Of a stretch of 64,000 bases of DNA, positions 25,712 through 38,618 are shown piece after piece. Position 1 is the stretch's first letter; every line of letters begins with the position of its first letter. The stretch lies in the NCBI RefSeq assembly GCF_004801885.1, contig NZ_SSSM01000001.1, positions 744,001-808,000 on the forward strand, read 5' to 3'. The notes under the pieces are model-generated. The model made no database searches and had not been told where the DNA came from. It was given only the letters and a program-made list of their open reading frames with translations. Source of the stretch: Naasia lichenicola (GTDB taxonomy: Bacteria > Actinomycetota > Actinomycetes > Actinomycetales > Microbacteriaceae). Made by a program: the position numbers and the translations under genes.

Positions 25712-26275
25712 GTGCCCAAGCAGTCCAACACTCCCCCTCCCGCACCGGCCGAGCCGGTCATCGGCAAGGGCGTACGCACCCCCACGCGCCGCGAGCGCGA
25801 GGCGGCCAACAAGCGGCCGCTCGTGCCGACCGACCGCAAGGAGGCGCGTCGCCAGTCGCGCAGCCAGCTCGCCGTCGAGCGCGACAAGGCGCGGATCGGC
25901 ATGGCCAACGGCGACGAGCGCTACCTGATGACCCGGGACAAGGGTCCGACCCGTCGCTTCGTCCGCGACTACGTGGATGCGCGGACCGGCATCGGCGAGG
26001 CGTTCATGCCCGTCCTGCTGATCTTCATCGTCATGACGGCGATCCCGAGCAAGGAGGTGCAGTTCTACGGCATCTTCGTGGTCTACGCGTTCCTCATACT
26101 CGTGATCATCGACTCGCTGATCCTGGCCGTGACGGTGCGACGCAAGGTGCGGGAGAAGTTCGGCGCCGACGTCTCCGTCAAGGGCCTCGGCCTCTACGCG
26201 GCGATGCGCAGCGTGTACTTCCGCCGGCTTCGCACGCCGAAGCCGCAGGTCAAGCGCCGAGAGTTCCCGAGCTGA
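25712..26275 (+). CDS. DUF3043 membrane protein
   Basis: 187 aa, GTG start with GAGGAA upstream. A long basic cytoplasmic region (RREREAANKRPLVPTDRKEA) leads to FVRDYVDAR and two transmembrane helices (about 100-116 and 122-142), then a basic tail. This is the pattern of the actinobacterial DUF3043 family, which has no assigned function. From memory it lies close to the M20 dipeptidase and erpA genes in relatives, so the island appears to split a conserved neighbourhood. Confidence 0.85.
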   Translation: MPKQSNTPPPAPAEPVIGKGVRTPTRREREAANKRPLVPTDRKEARRQSRSQLAVERDKARIGMANGDERYLMTRDKGPTRRFVRDYVDARTGIGEAFMPVLLIFIVMTAIPSKEVQFYGIFVVYAFLILVIIDSLILAVTVRRKVREKFGADVSVKGLGLYAAMRSVYFRRLRTPKPQVKRREFPS

Positions 26276-26292
26276 CGATGGACTGACCCGTC

Positions 26293-27330
26293 CTAGCGGG
26301 TCAGTTCGCCGTACTTCGCCAGCTCGCGATTGATGCCGCGCGCCCAGAACGGGCCGCGGTAGAGGTAGGCCGTGTAGCCCTGGACCAGGGTCGCCCCTGC
26401 CGCGAGACGCTCGCGGACGTCGGCGCTGGTGTCCACTCCCCCGACGGAGATCAGGCACAGGTCGGCGGGCACCACGGAGCGCAGCAGGCGGAGCACCTCC
26501 AGAGCGCGAGCGGCGAGCGGCCGCCCCGACAGACCGCCCGCGCCGGCCGACTCGATTCGACTCGGATCGCTGCGGAGTCCCTCGCGCGAGATGGTCGTGT
26601 TCGTCGCGATGATCCCGTCGAGGCCGAGTCGCACCGCGAGCTGCGCGAGATGCACGATCTCCTCGTCCTGCAGGTCCGGGGCGATCTTGACGAGGAGCGG
26701 AACCGATCCGATCTCCTCGCGTACCGCGACGAGCAGCGGCTCGAGCCTGTCGAGCTCCTGGAGTCCGCGGAGTCCGGGGGTGTTCGGCGAGCTGACGTTC
26801 ACCACCATGTAATCGGCCAGGGGCGCAAGGGTCCTCGCGCTCCGCCGGTAGTCGGCCTCCGCGTCGTCGACCTCGACCACACGGCTCTTGCCGATGTTGA
26901 CGCCGATCACGGGCAGGGATGGGGCCCGGCGGGTGCGGACGAGCTCCTCGGCTGCGGCCTCCGCACCGTGGTTGTTGAACCCCATCCGATTGATCACCGC
27001 CCGGTCTTCGACGAGCCGGAACAGGCGGGGAGTCGGGTTGCCCGGCTGCGCGTGCGCGGTGACCGTGCCGATCTCGACGTGGCCGAAGCCGAACTGGCCG
27101 AGCCCGCGGATGGCGCGCGCATCCTTGTCGAAGCCCGCCGCTAGGCCGAACGGAGACGGGAAGGTCTGCCCGAGGGTCCGGACGGCCAGCCGGGCGTCGG
27201 GTGCGCAGAGACGCCGGATGATCCAGCCGAGCCCGGTGCGCGGCAGCAGCCGGATGACCTCGTAGGCGAGGTGGTGGGCGCGCTCGGGATCCATCCGGAC
27301 GAGGATCAGGCGGAACAGCAGGCGGTACAC
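26293..27330 (-). CDS. pyrD: Dihydroorotate dehydrogenase (quinone), class 2
   Basis: 345 aa, GTG start. Oxidises dihydroorotate to orotate and passes electrons to the quinone pool at the membrane. Class 2 traits: the N-terminal membrane-associating helix (YRLLFRLILVRMDPERAHHL), INRMGFNNHGAE, the active-site NVSSPNTPGLRGLQ with the catalytic serine, and the FMN-phosphate GGVDTSADVRERLAAGA segment. Family length is normal. Convergent with the DUF3043 gene (17 nt between stops). Confidence 0.95.
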   Translation of the reverse strand: MYRLLFRLILVRMDPERAHHLAYEVIRLLPRTGLGWIIRRLCAPDARLAVRTLGQTFPSPFGLAAGFDKDARAIRGLGQFGFGHVEIGTVTAHAQPGNPTPRLFRLVEDRAVINRMGFNNHGAEAAAEELVRTRRAPSLPVIGVNIGKSRVVEVDDAEADYRRSARTLAPLADYMVVNVSSPNTPGLRGLQELDRLEPLLVAVREEIGSVPLLVKIAPDLQDEEIVHLAQLAVRLGLDGIIATNTTISREGLRSDPSRIESAGAGGLSGRPLAARALEVLRLLRSVVPADLCLISVGGVDTSADVRERLAAGATLVQGYTAYLYRGPFWARGINRELAKYGELTR

Positions 27331-27396
27331 GGGCGCGATCAGCTCCGGGGCAGAAGGTCGTCAGGCCGCGGACGTCCGCGGTGTAGGAGGGTGGGC

Positions 27397-27876
27397 TCAG
27401 TCGTGCTCGGCGGGGCGCGGGGCGCCCACCGGGCGCTCGACGCGCAGCAGGGTGATGGCCTCTTCGAAGTCGTCGAGGGAGTCGAAGCTCTGGTAGACGC
27501 TCGCGAAGCGCAGGTAGGCCACCTCGTCCAGCTCCCGGAGCGGCGCGAGGATCGCCAGGCCGATGTCGTTCGCCTCGACCTGCGACGCGCCCGTGGCGCG
27601 GATGGCCTCTTCGACCCGCTGGGCGAGCAGGGCCAGGTCGCTGTCGGTCACCGGACGTCCCTGGCACGCCTTGCGCACACCCGACATGACCTTCTCGCGG
27701 CTGAACGGCTCGAGCACGCCGTTGCGCTTGATGACGTTGAGGCTGGCGGTCTCTGTGGTGCTGAACCTGCGTCCGCACTCGGGGCACTGACGGCGGCGGC
27801 GGATCGCGAGCCCGTCGTCGCTGACCCGGGAGTCGACCACCCGGGTGTCGGCATTGCGGCAGAAAGGACAGTGCAT
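27397..27876 (-). CDS. nrdR: Transcriptional repressor NrdR
   Basis: 159 aa. ATP/dATP-sensing repressor of ribonucleotide reductase genes. A zinc ribbon at the N-terminus (C3, C6, C31, C34; [12 protein letters not shown] and [12 protein letters not shown]) is followed by an ATP-cone domain ([20 protein letters not shown]). ATG 27876; TAGCCT at 27886-27891 would start transcription 2-3 nt before it. No nrd gene is in this window, so targets lie elsewhere. Confidence 0.96.
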   Translation of the reverse strand: MHCPFCRNADTRVVDSRVSDDGLAIRRRRQCPECGRRFSTTETASLNVIKRNGVLEPFSREKVMSGVRKACQGRPVTDSDLALLAQRVEEAIRATGASQVEANDIGLAILAPLRELDEVAYLRFASVYQSFDSLDDFEEAITLLRVERPVGAPRPAEHD

Positions 27877-28048
27877 GGTGCCACCAGGCTACGGGACGCG
27901 GGCGAGCCGGTGGCGGCGGGATCCGCGCGCCGGTCACGCTCTCAGCGAGCACTCGGAACGGTCGGTCGGTGAGTCTCGGACCGCCAGCGATCGGACCGAG
28001 AGCGGGAGCGGGACTCAGTCGAAGGACCCGGCCGCACCGAACCTTCGC

Positions 28049-29356
28049 TCAGTCCGGAAAGCGTGCGGCCACAGCCTCGCCGTGGGCGGGCAGACCCTCC
28101 GCATCGGCGAGGGCCACGATGTCGTCGCGCACCGCGGCGAGGGCGCTCTCGCTGTAGCGGATGATCTGCTGCGGTCGGAGGAAGGTGTAGGCACCGAGCC
28201 CGGACGAGAAGCGCGCCCCTCCCCCGGTCGGCAGCACGTGGTTGGAGCCGGCGAGGTAGTCGCCGAGGCTCACGGGCGAGTTCGCGCCGAGGAAGATCGC
28301 TCCGGCGCTCTCGATGCTGTCGAGCACCCGCTCGGGGCTCTCGGTCACGATCTCGAGGTGCTCCGGCCCGTAGGCGTTGCTGAAGGCGATGGCGGCGGTC
28401 AGGTCGTCGACGAGCACGATGGCCGACTGCTCCGCGGACAGCGAGACGGCCACCCGCTCCGCTGCGGCGGTCCTGGCGGCCAGCTCGGGCAGCAGGGCGA
28501 CGACCGCGTCCGCCAGCTCGGTCGAGTCGGTGACGAGGATGGCGGCCGCCAGCTCGTCGTGCTCCGCCTGACTGATGAGGTCCATGGCGACGAGCCGCGG
28601 ATCGGCGCTGGCGTCGGCGATGATCAGGATCTCGGTGGGGCCCGCTTCCGAGTCGATGCCGACCCTGCCGTGGACCAGTCGCTTGGCGGCCGCGACGAAG
28701 ACGTTGCCGGGGCCGGTGATGACGTCCACCGGATCGAGCGAGAGGTCCGGCACGCCGTAGGCGAGGGCGCCGATCGCACCCGCCCCGCCCATCGCGTACA
28801 CCTCGTCGATCCCGAGGAGTCCTGCTGCGCCGAGGATCACGGGGTGCACGGAGCCGTCGAACTGCCGCTGCGGCGGGGAGGCGATCGCGATCGATCCGAC
28901 GCCGGCGACCTGCGCCGGCACCACGTTCATGACGACGCTGGAGGGGTAGACGGCCTTGCCGCCGGGGACGTAGAGGCCCACCCGGCCGACGGGCTGCCAG
29001 CGCTGGACGACCTCGGCGCCCTCCGCCAGGGTCGTGATGCCGCCGGCGGGGATCTGCGCCTCGCTCGCCCGGCGGACCCGGTCGATCGCCTCCTCGAGGG
29101 CGGTGCGCACGGCGCGGTCGAGCTGGCCGAGGGCGAAGCCGATGTCCCGCGCGTGGATGCGGATCCGGGTCGGACGGACGCCGTCGAAGCGCTCGGCCTG
29201 GTCGAGCAGGGCGAGCTCGCCCCGACTGCGCACATCGTCGATGAGGGCGGCGGCCGCGGCTCCGGCCGACGCGGGGTCGACTGTCGCTCGAGGGATGATC
29301 GCAGCCAGCTCGGCCTTGGAGGAGCTGGTCGCGCGGAGGTCGACGGAGTGCATCAT
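28049..29356 (-). CDS. hisD: Histidinol dehydrogenase
   Basis: 435 aa. Catalyses the last two NAD-dependent steps of histidine synthesis with zinc. Conserved pieces: GLYVPGGKAVYPSSVVMNV, the ITGPGNVFVAAAKR cofactor segment, AGPTEILIIADASADP, SQAEHDELAAAILVTDS with metal-binding Q/H, and GPEHLEIVTE. ATG 29356 or 29353. TAGACT (29366-29371) would place the transcription start 2-3 nt before the first ATG. The other his genes are not in the window. Confidence 0.96.
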   Translation of the reverse strand: MMHSVDLRATSSSKAELAAIIPRATVDPASAGAAAAALIDDVRSRGELALLDQAERFDGVRPTRIRIHARDIGFALGQLDRAVRTALEEAIDRVRRASEAQIPAGGITTLAEGAEVVQRWQPVGRVGLYVPGGKAVYPSSVVMNVVPAQVAGVGSIAIASPPQRQFDGSVHPVILGAAGLLGIDEVYAMGGAGAIGALAYGVPDLSLDPVDVITGPGNVFVAAAKRLVHGRVGIDSEAGPTEILIIADASADPRLVAMDLISQAEHDELAAAILVTDSTELADAVVALLPELAARTAAAERVAVSLSAEQSAIVLVDDLTAAIAFSNAYGPEHLEIVTESPERVLDSIESAGAIFLGANSPVSLGDYLAGSNHVLPTGGGARFSSGLGAYTFLRPQQIIRYSESALAAVRDDIVALADAEGLPAHGEAVAARFPD

Positions 29357-29506
29357 GGCGCGGTCAGTCTACCGAGGGCGCTGCGGGCCCCTCTGTGCTC
29401 GCGACCCGAGCGGGGCGTAACGAATCCTCGCGGGACCGGCGCATCTGACACGCTTGAGGAGCCGCACGGAATAGGGACGGCCCGAACGACGCTGACTTCG
29501 AGGAAC

Positions 29507-30007
29507 ATGAACGAGACTTTCGCGGCCGACGACGTCGCCGCCTTCAAACAGGCCTTCCGACGGCACGCCGCCGGGGTGTCCATCGTGACCGCACGCGACA
29601 CCGACGGCACGCCCGTCGGCTTCACCGCCACCTCGCTGGCATCCCTCGCCGCGGTCCCGCCGCTCGCGAGCTTCAACATGGCGCGGATCGCGAGCACGTT
29701 CGGAGCGATCGAGAACACCGAGTGGGTGGCGATCCACATGCTCGGCGCCCGCAGCCGGCACCTCGCCCAGAAGCTCGCCGGCCCCGCAGAGGAGCGATTC
29801 CTCGGCGACCACTGGCACGAGGGCCCGCACGGCCTGCCGATCATCGACGGCGCCACCGCGTGGATGGCGGGTCGCATCGTGGCACGGGTCCCGGTGGAGA
29901 ACAACGCGGTGATCGTGGTGCAGATCGAAGAGGGAGCGCTCGGCGAGGACGACGCCCCGCTGCTCTACCACGAGCGCGCGTACCACGCTCCGCGGCCGCT
30001 GGACTGA
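29507..30007 (+). CDS. Flavin reductase family protein (FMN-binding)
   Basis: 166 aa. The FMN-binding split-barrel of the flavin reductase-like family: FRRHAAGVSIVTARDTDG at the N-terminus, GFTATSLASLAAVPPLASFN for flavin binding and a C-terminal GALGEDDAPLLYHERAYH. Such proteins reduce FMN/FAD with NAD(P)H to supply a partner oxygenase, or act on other small substrates; no partner is nearby. Start ATG 29507 lies in CGAGGAACATG, a short-spaced Shine-Dalgarno. Divergent from hisD. Confidence 0.85.
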   Translation: MNETFAADDVAAFKQAFRRHAAGVSIVTARDTDGTPVGFTATSLASLAAVPPLASFNMARIASTFGAIENTEWVAIHMLGARSRHLAQKLAGPAEERFLGDHWHEGPHGLPIIDGATAWMAGRIVARVPVENNAVIVVQIEEGALGEDDAPLLYHERAYHAPRPLD

Positions 30008-30010
30008 CGC

Positions 30011-30044
30011 CCGAGGGCCTCGATACGGGTGGCCACCTTTCGGT
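30011..30044 (-). repeat. REP-like element, copy A
   Basis: CCGAGGGCCTCGATACGGGT and following bases match the tandem copies at 60546-60638 in inverted orientation. Located right after the flavin reductase stop, between convergent genes. Confidence 0.6.
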
Positions 30045-30087
30045 GGTCGAGGAGGGCGCCCCGCGCCCGTCTCGAGACCGGCCGAAC
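30041..30087 (+). repeat. REP-like element, copy B
   Basis: GGTGGTCGAGGAG, a short variable palindromic core, then GTCTCGAGACCGGCCGAAC. Shares both ends with copies C and D. Confidence 0.65.
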
Positions 30088-30118
30088 CCTCGCCAGCGGC
30101 CATCGTCATGGACTCGGC

Positions 30119-30162
30119 AACCGGTCTCGAGACGCGCCGTAGACGGCACTCCTCGACCAACG
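30119..30162 (-). repeat. REP-like element, copy C
   Basis: Inverted copy of the same unit: CCGGTCTCGAGACG, core, then CTCCTCGACCAACG. Confidence 0.65.
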
Positions 30163-30207
30163 AGGGGGCCTGAGCGAATCACCGGCCTCGATTCACCCAG
30201 CCACAGA

Positions 30208-30256
30208 CGTTGGTCGAGGAGGCCGTTCACGGCCGTCTCGAGACCGGTCGAACCGG
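30208..30256 (+). repeat. REP-like element, copy D
   Basis: CGTTGGTCGAGGAGG, core CCGTTCACGG, then CCGTCTCGAGACCGGTCGAA. Together copies A-D fill the 277-bp gap between the flavin reductase and dnaE stops; the core is palindromic in each. Confidence 0.65.
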
Positions 30257-30284
30257 AGAAGCGTCGTTGACCGGCGCGCACCCC

Positions 30285-33797
<3,513 letters not shown>

Positions 33798-33935
33798 GGA
33801 GCAGCGGTTCCTCTCGACGGGAGCGTGTTCGGGCGCACGCGGACGGGTCGGGTTCGGGTGGAGTCTGGGCAGTCTAATCGGGGCCGCGGACACCGACGGC
33901 GGCCCCTCCGACCGTCATCGGCGCGTCGATTATCA

Positions 33936-34010
33936 CGGTTCAGGCGTTCGACGACGGATCAGGTGAGAATCGCCTGATCCGTGTTCGAAATCCCAGAATC
34001 GCCTGAACGG
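33936..34010. repeat. Nested inverted repeats between rluA and dnaE
   Basis: An inner imperfect 17-bp inverted repeat (33947-33963 and 33973-33989) is nested in an outer one (33936-33946 and 34000-34010). On the minus strand CAGGCGATTCT occurs twice as a direct repeat. It may act as the rluA terminator or as a dispersed repeat; dnaE begins 139 bp further on. Confidence 0.6.
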
Positions 34011-34019
34011 TGGAAGTGC

Positions 34020-34952
34020 TCAGTCGGATTCGAGGACGGTCAGGGCGTGTCGCAGGTCGGCAGGGTAGGTGCTCTCGAAGAGCACCCGCTCCCCCGTCGA
34101 CGGGTGCTCGAAGCCGAGTCGCATGGCGTGCAGCCACTGCCGCGTGAGCCCCAGCCGCTCCGACAGCCGGGGATCGGCGCCGTACATCGCGTCGCCGACG
34201 CACGGGTGACGATGCGCGGCCATGTGCACCCTGATCTGATGCGTGCGACCGGTCTCGAGGTGGATCTCGAGCAGCGTCGCCGCGCGGAACGCCTCGAGCG
34301 TCTCGTAGTGGGTGACCGAGGGCTTGCCGTCGGCCGTGACCGCGAACTTCCAGTCGGATCGCGGGTGGCGTCCGATGGGCGCGTCGATGGTTCCTGCCGT
34401 CGGATCGGGGTGTCCCTGCACCACCGCGTGGTAGATCTTCTCCACCTCGCGCTCCTTGAAGGCGCGCTTGAGGAAGGTGTAGGCGTGCTCGCTCTTGGCG
34501 ACGACCATCAGCCCGCTCGTTCCGGCATCGAGCCGGTGCACGATCCCGGCGCGCTCGGCGGCGCCCGAGGTGCTGATCCGGAAGCCGGCGGCGGCCAGAG
34601 CGCCGAGCACGGTCGGACCGGTCCAGCCCGGCGACGGATGCGCGGCGACGCCGACGGGCTTGTCGATCACGACGATGTCATCGTCGTCGTAGACGATGCC
34701 GAGGTCGGGCACGGCGATGGGCTCGATCTGCACGGCCCGCTTCTCCACCCACTCCACCTCGAGCCAGGAGCCGGCGGACAGCCGATCCGACTTGCCGACG
34801 ACCCGGCCGTCGAGCTGCACTCCCCCGGTCTCGGCGATCTCCGCCGAGACGGTGCGGGAGAAGCCGAGCAGCTTCGCGAGCCCCGCGTCGACCCGCTCGC
34901 CCTCGAGGCCGTCGGGCACCGGGAAGCTGCGCGACGAGGTGACCTCTGCCAT
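34020..34952 (-). CDS. RluA-family 23S rRNA pseudouridine synthase
   Basis: 310 aa. An N-terminal S4-like RNA-binding domain ([20 protein letters not shown]) precedes the catalytic domain with the active-site aspartate in [19 protein letters not shown]. The [19 protein letters not shown] motif confirms RluA/RluD type. ATG 34952 lies one nt after the lspA stop (TGAGATG), so translation is coupled to lspA. The lspA-rluA pairing is common in bacteria. Exact uridine target is not assignable. Confidence 0.94.
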   Translation of the reverse strand: MAEVTSSRSFPVPDGLEGERVDAGLAKLLGFSRTVSAEIAETGGVQLDGRVVGKSDRLSAGSWLEVEWVEKRAVQIEPIAVPDLGIVYDDDDIVVIDKPVGVAAHPSPGWTGPTVLGALAAAGFRISTSGAAERAGIVHRLDAGTSGLMVVAKSEHAYTFLKRAFKEREVEKIYHAVVQGHPDPTAGTIDAPIGRHPRSDWKFAVTADGKPSVTHYETLEAFRAATLLEIHLETGRTHQIRVHMAAHRHPCVGDAMYGADPRLSERLGLTRQWLHAMRLGFEHPSTGERVLFESTYPADLRHALTVLESD

Positions 34953-34953
34953 C

Positions 34954-35691
34954 TCAGACGCCGTCGGAGGTCGGCTGTTCGGGGCTGACGGCGCGCTCCG
35001 GCGCTCCACCCGTGCCTGCGCCGCTCTTCGCCGCCGATGGGCCGTCGCCGCGGTGCCGACGGGTCGATGCGGCCCTAGTGCCGTCGAGCCCGATCCCGCG
35101 GAGGGTGAGCAGGATGAACAGGCCCATGCTGGCGACGATGGCCATGTCCGCGACGTTGAAGATCGCGGGGAAGCCGTAGATGCTGATGAAGTCCACGACA
35201 TGCCCGACGCCGAAGCCCGGATCGCGGAACAGGCGATCCGTCAGGTTTCCCGTGGTGCCGCCGAGGAGCAGCCCGAACAGGACCGCCCAGCCGGTGGAGC
35301 GGATCCGACGCGCGAACCAGATGATGAACACGGCGACGGCGGTGGCGATGATCGAGAAGATCCAGGTGGATCCGCTCGCCAGCGAGAAGGCCGCGCCCGA
35401 GTTGCGCACGAAGAAGAACTGCAGGATCTCGCCGAGAACCGGGGTGCGCACGCCGGGCTCCAGATTGGCGACCACCCACGCCTTGCTCAGCTGGTCGGCA
35501 CCATAGAGGGCGACCGCGACGAGGGCGACGACGAGCAGGGCTCGAAGGCTGACGCGTGTGCGGGTCGAACCGCCCGCTGGATCCGGATCGCCGCCGGGGA
35601 CAGCCGAAGCCCCGGCACCGGATCCGGTGTCGGGGCTGCTGCCTGCGGGGCTGCTGTCCAGAGAGCTGTCGCCCACCGGGCTCGTGCTCAT
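34954..35691 (-). CDS. lspA: Lipoprotein signal peptidase
   Basis: 245 aa from ATG 35691; an upstream TTG at 35745 would overlap wag31. Aspartyl protease of the inner membrane that cuts the signal peptide of prolipoproteins. The catalytic pair is D152 (GNLTDRLF) and D182 (FNVADMAI), with [11 protein letters not shown] between helices 1 and 2. Four transmembrane helices. Unusual: a 45-residue Ser/Gly/Asp/Pro-rich N-terminal extension and a C-terminal tail of about 40 residues. Substrates in this window include CtaC and the serine-hydrolase-like lipoprotein. Confidence 0.94.
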   Translation of the reverse strand: MSTSPVGDSSLDSSPAGSSPDTGSGAGASAVPGGDPDPAGGSTRTRVSLRALLVVALVAVALYGADQLSKAWVVANLEPGVRTPVLGEILQFFFVRNSGAAFSLASGSTWIFSIIATAVAVFIIWFARRIRSTGWAVLFGLLLGGTTGNLTDRLFRDPGFGVGHVVDFISIYGFPAIFNVADMAIVASMGLFILLTLRGIGLDGTRAASTRRHRGDGPSAAKSGAGTGGAPERAVSPEQPTSDGV

Positions 35692-35734
35692 CGGGTCGCG
35701 GCTCTCGCCGCCGTCGTCGGGAGCGGCGCCGTCC

Positions 35735-36403
35735 TCAGGACCCAAAGGCCTGGTAGCTCTGCGGCTGACTGACGTTCATGTTGCCGTAGTTGCCGGTCGT
35801 GTTGATGTTGGAGGCGTCGAGGTCGCGCAGCTGCCCCTCGATGTAGCCCTTGAGCTTCTGGCGGTATTCGCGCTCGAAGCTGCGCAGCTCGTCGATGCGG
35901 TGCTCGAGCAGGGCGCGCTCCTGATCGAGCGAGGAGATCTGCGAACGCTGCTTGGCCTCTGCCTCGGCGACGACGCGGGCCGCCGTGGCGTGTCCCTCGG
36001 CGATGAGCGCGTCGCGCTTCTCGATTCCCTCGCGGACGTGCTCCTCGTGCAGGCGACGGGCCAGCTGGAGGAGGTTGTTGGTGTTGGAGGGATCGATGGC
36101 GCTCGCGTCGACCTGGGCGGTCGGGTACGGGAGGGCGGCCGGTGCGGGGGCGGGCTGCATGTGCGCTCCCGGCTGCTCGGCGGTGATGGGGGCGGGTCCG
36201 CCGCCGCCGCTGCGCTGCAGCTCGGCGATGCGGGACTCGCTGGCGATCAGGCGCTGACGGAGGTCTTCGTTCTCCTGGTTGAGACGGCGCAGCTCGACGA
36301 CGACCTCATCGAGGAAGTCGTCGACCTCGTCCTGGTCATACCCCTCACGGAACTTGGTCGGCTGGAATCGCTTGTTGACGACGTCTTCTGGCGTGAGGGC
36401 CAT
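35735..36403 (-). CDS. wag31: DivIVA-family polar growth protein Wag31
   Basis: 222 aa. Binds curved membrane at the poles and directs apical wall growth in actinobacteria. The N-terminal membrane-binding DivIVA domain (ALTPEDVVNKRFQPTKFREG, DQDEVDDFLDEVVVELRRLN) is followed by a coiled coil, an Ala/Pro linker (about 75-105) and a second long coiled coil (NNLLQLARRLHEEHVREGIE). The N-terminal threonine phosphorylated in mycobacterial Wag31 is not in an obvious equivalent spot. It stands downstream of yggT as usual. Confidence 0.95.
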   Translation of the reverse strand: MALTPEDVVNKRFQPTKFREGYDQDEVDDFLDEVVVELRRLNQENEDLRQRLIASESRIAELQRSGGGGPAPITAEQPGAHMQPAPAPAALPYPTAQVDASAIDPSNTNNLLQLARRLHEEHVREGIEKRDALIAEGHATAARVVAEAEAKQRSQISSLDQERALLEHRIDELRSFEREYRQKLKGYIEGQLRDLDASNINTTGNYGNMNVSQPQSYQAFGS

Positions 36404-36635
36404 GTTGCCACCTTAGAAAGAACTCGCTCGGAAGCGGGAATGAGTGCAGGAAATGGATGAAGTTGGGATGGTGCGACGCTATCCGGCCGTCGGATGATTG
36501 CCCCTCGCGAGACTCCCCGTCTCTCGAACATCATCCGCCTTGGCCGCGGTCGCGTAGGAACACGATATCGGAGCGGCCCTGAGTGCCGACGGATTGAGGC
36601 GACAAATCATCGTGCCGGGCGCGCCGCACGCGGGC

Positions 36636-36938
36636 TCACTGGAGGAAGGAGACCGCGTACATGCCGATGATGACGAGCAGCATCGTGAGGCTCCAGCCGA
36701 AGTCGAGCGACAGCGGCCCGACCCGCAGCGGCGGTATGAGGCGGCGGAAGAATCGGATCGGCGGATCGGTCACGGTGTAGGTGTACTCGGCGACGACGAG
36801 GAGGGCGCCACGGGGGCGCCAGCCGCGCGAGAGCCCCTGCACGAGGTCGAGGACGAAGCGGGCCCACATCGTGAAGAAGTAGATCAGCAGCACGAAGTAG
36901 AGGATGAGGCCGACGGTCGCCAGCGCACTTGAGGTCAC
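36636..36938 (-). CDS. yggT: YggT family membrane protein
   Basis: 100 aa with two hydrophobic helices (about 4-30 and 80-98) and the YTVTDPPIRFFRRLIPPLR motif of the YggT family between them. Function is unclear; it is always found between sepF and wag31 in actinobacteria, which suggests a link to division or polar growth. GTG start 36938 with GATAAT 6 nt upstream, so probably a leaderless transcript. 36404-36635 to wag31 holds no gene. Confidence 0.9.
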   Translation of the reverse strand: MTSSALATVGLILYFVLLIYFFTMWARFVLDLVQGLSRGWRPRGALLVVAEYTYTVTDPPIRFFRRLIPPLRVGPLSLDFGWSLTMLLVIIGMYAVSFLQ

Positions 36939-36944
36939 CCGCCC

Positions 36945-36950
36945 ATTATC
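36945..36950 (-). promoter_or_regulatory. -10 hexamer GATAAT, leaderless yggT
   Basis: GATAAT on the minus strand ends 6 nt before the yggT GTG, suggesting that yggT-wag31 is transcribed separately from sepF. Confidence 0.55.
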
Positions 36951-37404
36951 CGGGGCTCACCAGGTGCGATCCGGACAGCGCTCGCCGGAAGCGGCAAACG
37001 GCACCGAGTCGAGGCCCGAAGGAGGAGGACGGGAGCACGACGGGCCGGAGGTCGGTTCGGTGGTCGGGAAGGAAGACGGGAAGGGCTCGTCAGCCCTTCC
37101 CGTCTCTTCGGATTCGGCGGGACTCGTCAGCCCTGCGTCATCCGGAAGTCGGGGGGATTTTGTGGTGCGGGTGGTGCGGGTCTCCAGGAATGGAGGGGGT
37201 GCTCAGCGCGGTCACTGCCTGTCGGGACTGCTCGTGCGCTGTTCGTTCGTGAAGCGGGTGATGCCGGTACTGCGGGGTGGTGCTGATGCTGCGGAGCTCG
37301 GTCGGGGAAACGGCGACCGGACTGTTGGGCTGTCCGACGGGGAAGAGGGACGGTGCCCCGTGAGGCGCGGTGGCATCGCGGGGGCGATGCCGGGTCGAGG
37401 CGGG
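36951..37404. other. 454-bp gene-free gap between yggT and sepF
   Basis: No credible coding sequence: the plus-strand frame 36904-37443 overlaps sepF and has no family-like content. The left part is purine-rich, the middle has a strong hairpin at 37074-37105, and 37155-37190 is a GT-rich run (GTGGTGCGGGTGGTGCGGGT). A small RNA or long leader is possible but unproven. Confidence 0.5.
37074..37105. terminator. Strong 14-bp hairpin (sepF terminator or RNA element)
   Basis: Perfect 14-bp inverted repeat (37074-37087 and 37092-37105) with a 4-nt loop. It is 300 bp downstream of sepF on the minus strand, so it could end the ftsZ-yggS-sepF transcript; on the plus strand it is followed by CTTCGGATTC. 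Confidence 0.6.
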
Positions 37405-37848
37405 CTAGTCGAGGTCGGGGTCGGCCGGGTTCGTGTCTCCTGAGATGTTGATGTGGGCGGGCGACAGCAGGAACACCTTGTTGGTGACCCGCTCGATCTT
37501 TCCGAACAGCCCTTGCGAGAGGCCGCTCGCGAAGTCGATGAGCCGACGGGCGTCGGCCTCCGACATCTGCGAGAGGTTGATGATCACCGGGATGCCGTCG
37601 CGGAAGCTCTCCGCGATGGACTGCGCGTCGCGGTACTGACGCGGGTGGACGGTGAGGATCTCGTTCATCTCGGCGGGAGGTGCCGAGCGGGACGTTCGCT
37701 TGGGCAGCGCGGTGACGGTAGCCCGCTGTTGAAGCGGCGCCACCGCCTGAGGCGCCGCGGGGGCGGCGGGGATATCGGGCTCGTCGTCGTAGTACTCGTC
37801 GTCGGCGAGACCGAGGTAGACCATCGTCTTTTTGATGGGATTGGACAT
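37405..37848 (-). CDS. sepF: Cell division protein SepF
   Basis: 147 aa, ATG with GGAGGAA about 7 nt upstream. Links FtsZ to the membrane, which matters here because ftsA is absent. N-terminal amphipathic helix ([20 protein letters not shown]), an acidic/proline linker, then the SepF core ([52 protein letters not shown]). It binds the conserved FtsZ C-terminal peptide encoded just upstream. Confidence 0.96.
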   Translation of the reverse strand: MSNPIKKTMVYLGLADDEYYDDEPDIPAAPAAPQAVAPLQQRATVTALPKRTSRSAPPAEMNEILTVHPRQYRDAQSIAESFRDGIPVIINLSQMSEADARRLIDFASGLSQGLFGKIERVTNKVFLLSPAHINISGDTNPADPDLD

Positions 37849-37883
37849 GAAGCTGGTTCCTCCGGGTGGCGTGTTCCCCGAGA

Positions 37884-38618
37884 TTAAGGGAGCGCCGGGC
37901 GGGACCCGGTAATGGCTGTCCCGACCCTGAGGTGTGTCGCCCCGACCTCGATGGCCGTTTCGAAGTCGCCGGACATGCCCGCCGAGATGAACCTCGAGGA
38001 GGGCGAGACGGCGCGGATCTGCTCGGCGAGCTCCCGGAGCCGCATGAACGCGCGGATCGGCTCCATTCCGAGCGGCGCCACGGCCATCGGCCCGAGCAGT
38101 CGGAGCGACTCGGATGCGACGATCCGCTCGGTCAGCGCGGCCAGATCCGCGGGAGCCACGCCACCCCTACTGGGGTCAGCTGAGGACCTCTCATCGAGGT
38201 CGATCTGGAGGAACACGTCCGTCCGCGTGTCGTCCTCCACGGAGCCGCGATCGGAGGTGCGCCTTCCGAGCGCGTCGGCCAGCTCGGGCCGGTCGACTGA
38301 GTGGATGACGGAGGCGTACTCGCGGACCTGTCGGGCCTTCTTGGTCTGCAGCTGCCCGACGAAGTGCCATCTGAGGTCGTCGGGCGTCGTGGGGTCGGCG
38401 GCGAGTTCGGCGGCCTTCTGGCGCGCCTCCTGGTGGCGGTTCTCACCGAAGTCCCGCACGCCGAGGTCGATGAGGTCGCGCACCAGCTCGACGGGGTGGA
38501 ACTTGGTGATCACGATGAGGGTGAGCTCGTCGGCGGAACGGCCGGAGCGGACCGCGCTCTGCGCGATCCGCTCCTGGACCTCTGCCAGCCTCTCGGCCAG
38601 CGCGGTGGGATCTGTCAC
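37884..38618 (-). CDS. yggS: YggS/PROSC family PLP homeostasis protein
   Basis: 244 aa, GTG start. A pyridoxal-phosphate-binding TIM barrel without a known catalytic activity that buffers PLP. The PLP lysine is in [13 protein letters not shown] (in most members the next residues are TK followed by an aromatic or proline), then [12 protein letters not shown] and the phosphate-binding [20 protein letters not shown]. Between ftsZ and sepF, as is normal for Gram-positive bacteria. Confidence 0.94.
   Translation of the reverse strand: MTDPTALAERLAEVQERIAQSAVRSGRSADELTLIVITKFHPVELVRDLIDLGVRDFGENRHQEARQKAAELAADPTTPDDLRWHFVGQLQTKKARQVREYASVIHSVDRPELADALGRRTSDRGSVEDDTRTDVFLQIDLDERSSADPSRGGVAPADLAALTERIVASESLRLLGPMAVAPLGMEPIRAFMRLRELAEQIRAVSPSSRFISAGMSGDFETAIEVGATHLRVGTAITGSRPALP

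Noticed and set aside
36904-37443. 179-codon plus-strand frame across the yggT-sepF gap
   Set aside because: It overlaps both neighbours, has Arg/Gly-rich composition without any recognisable domain, and no start signal.
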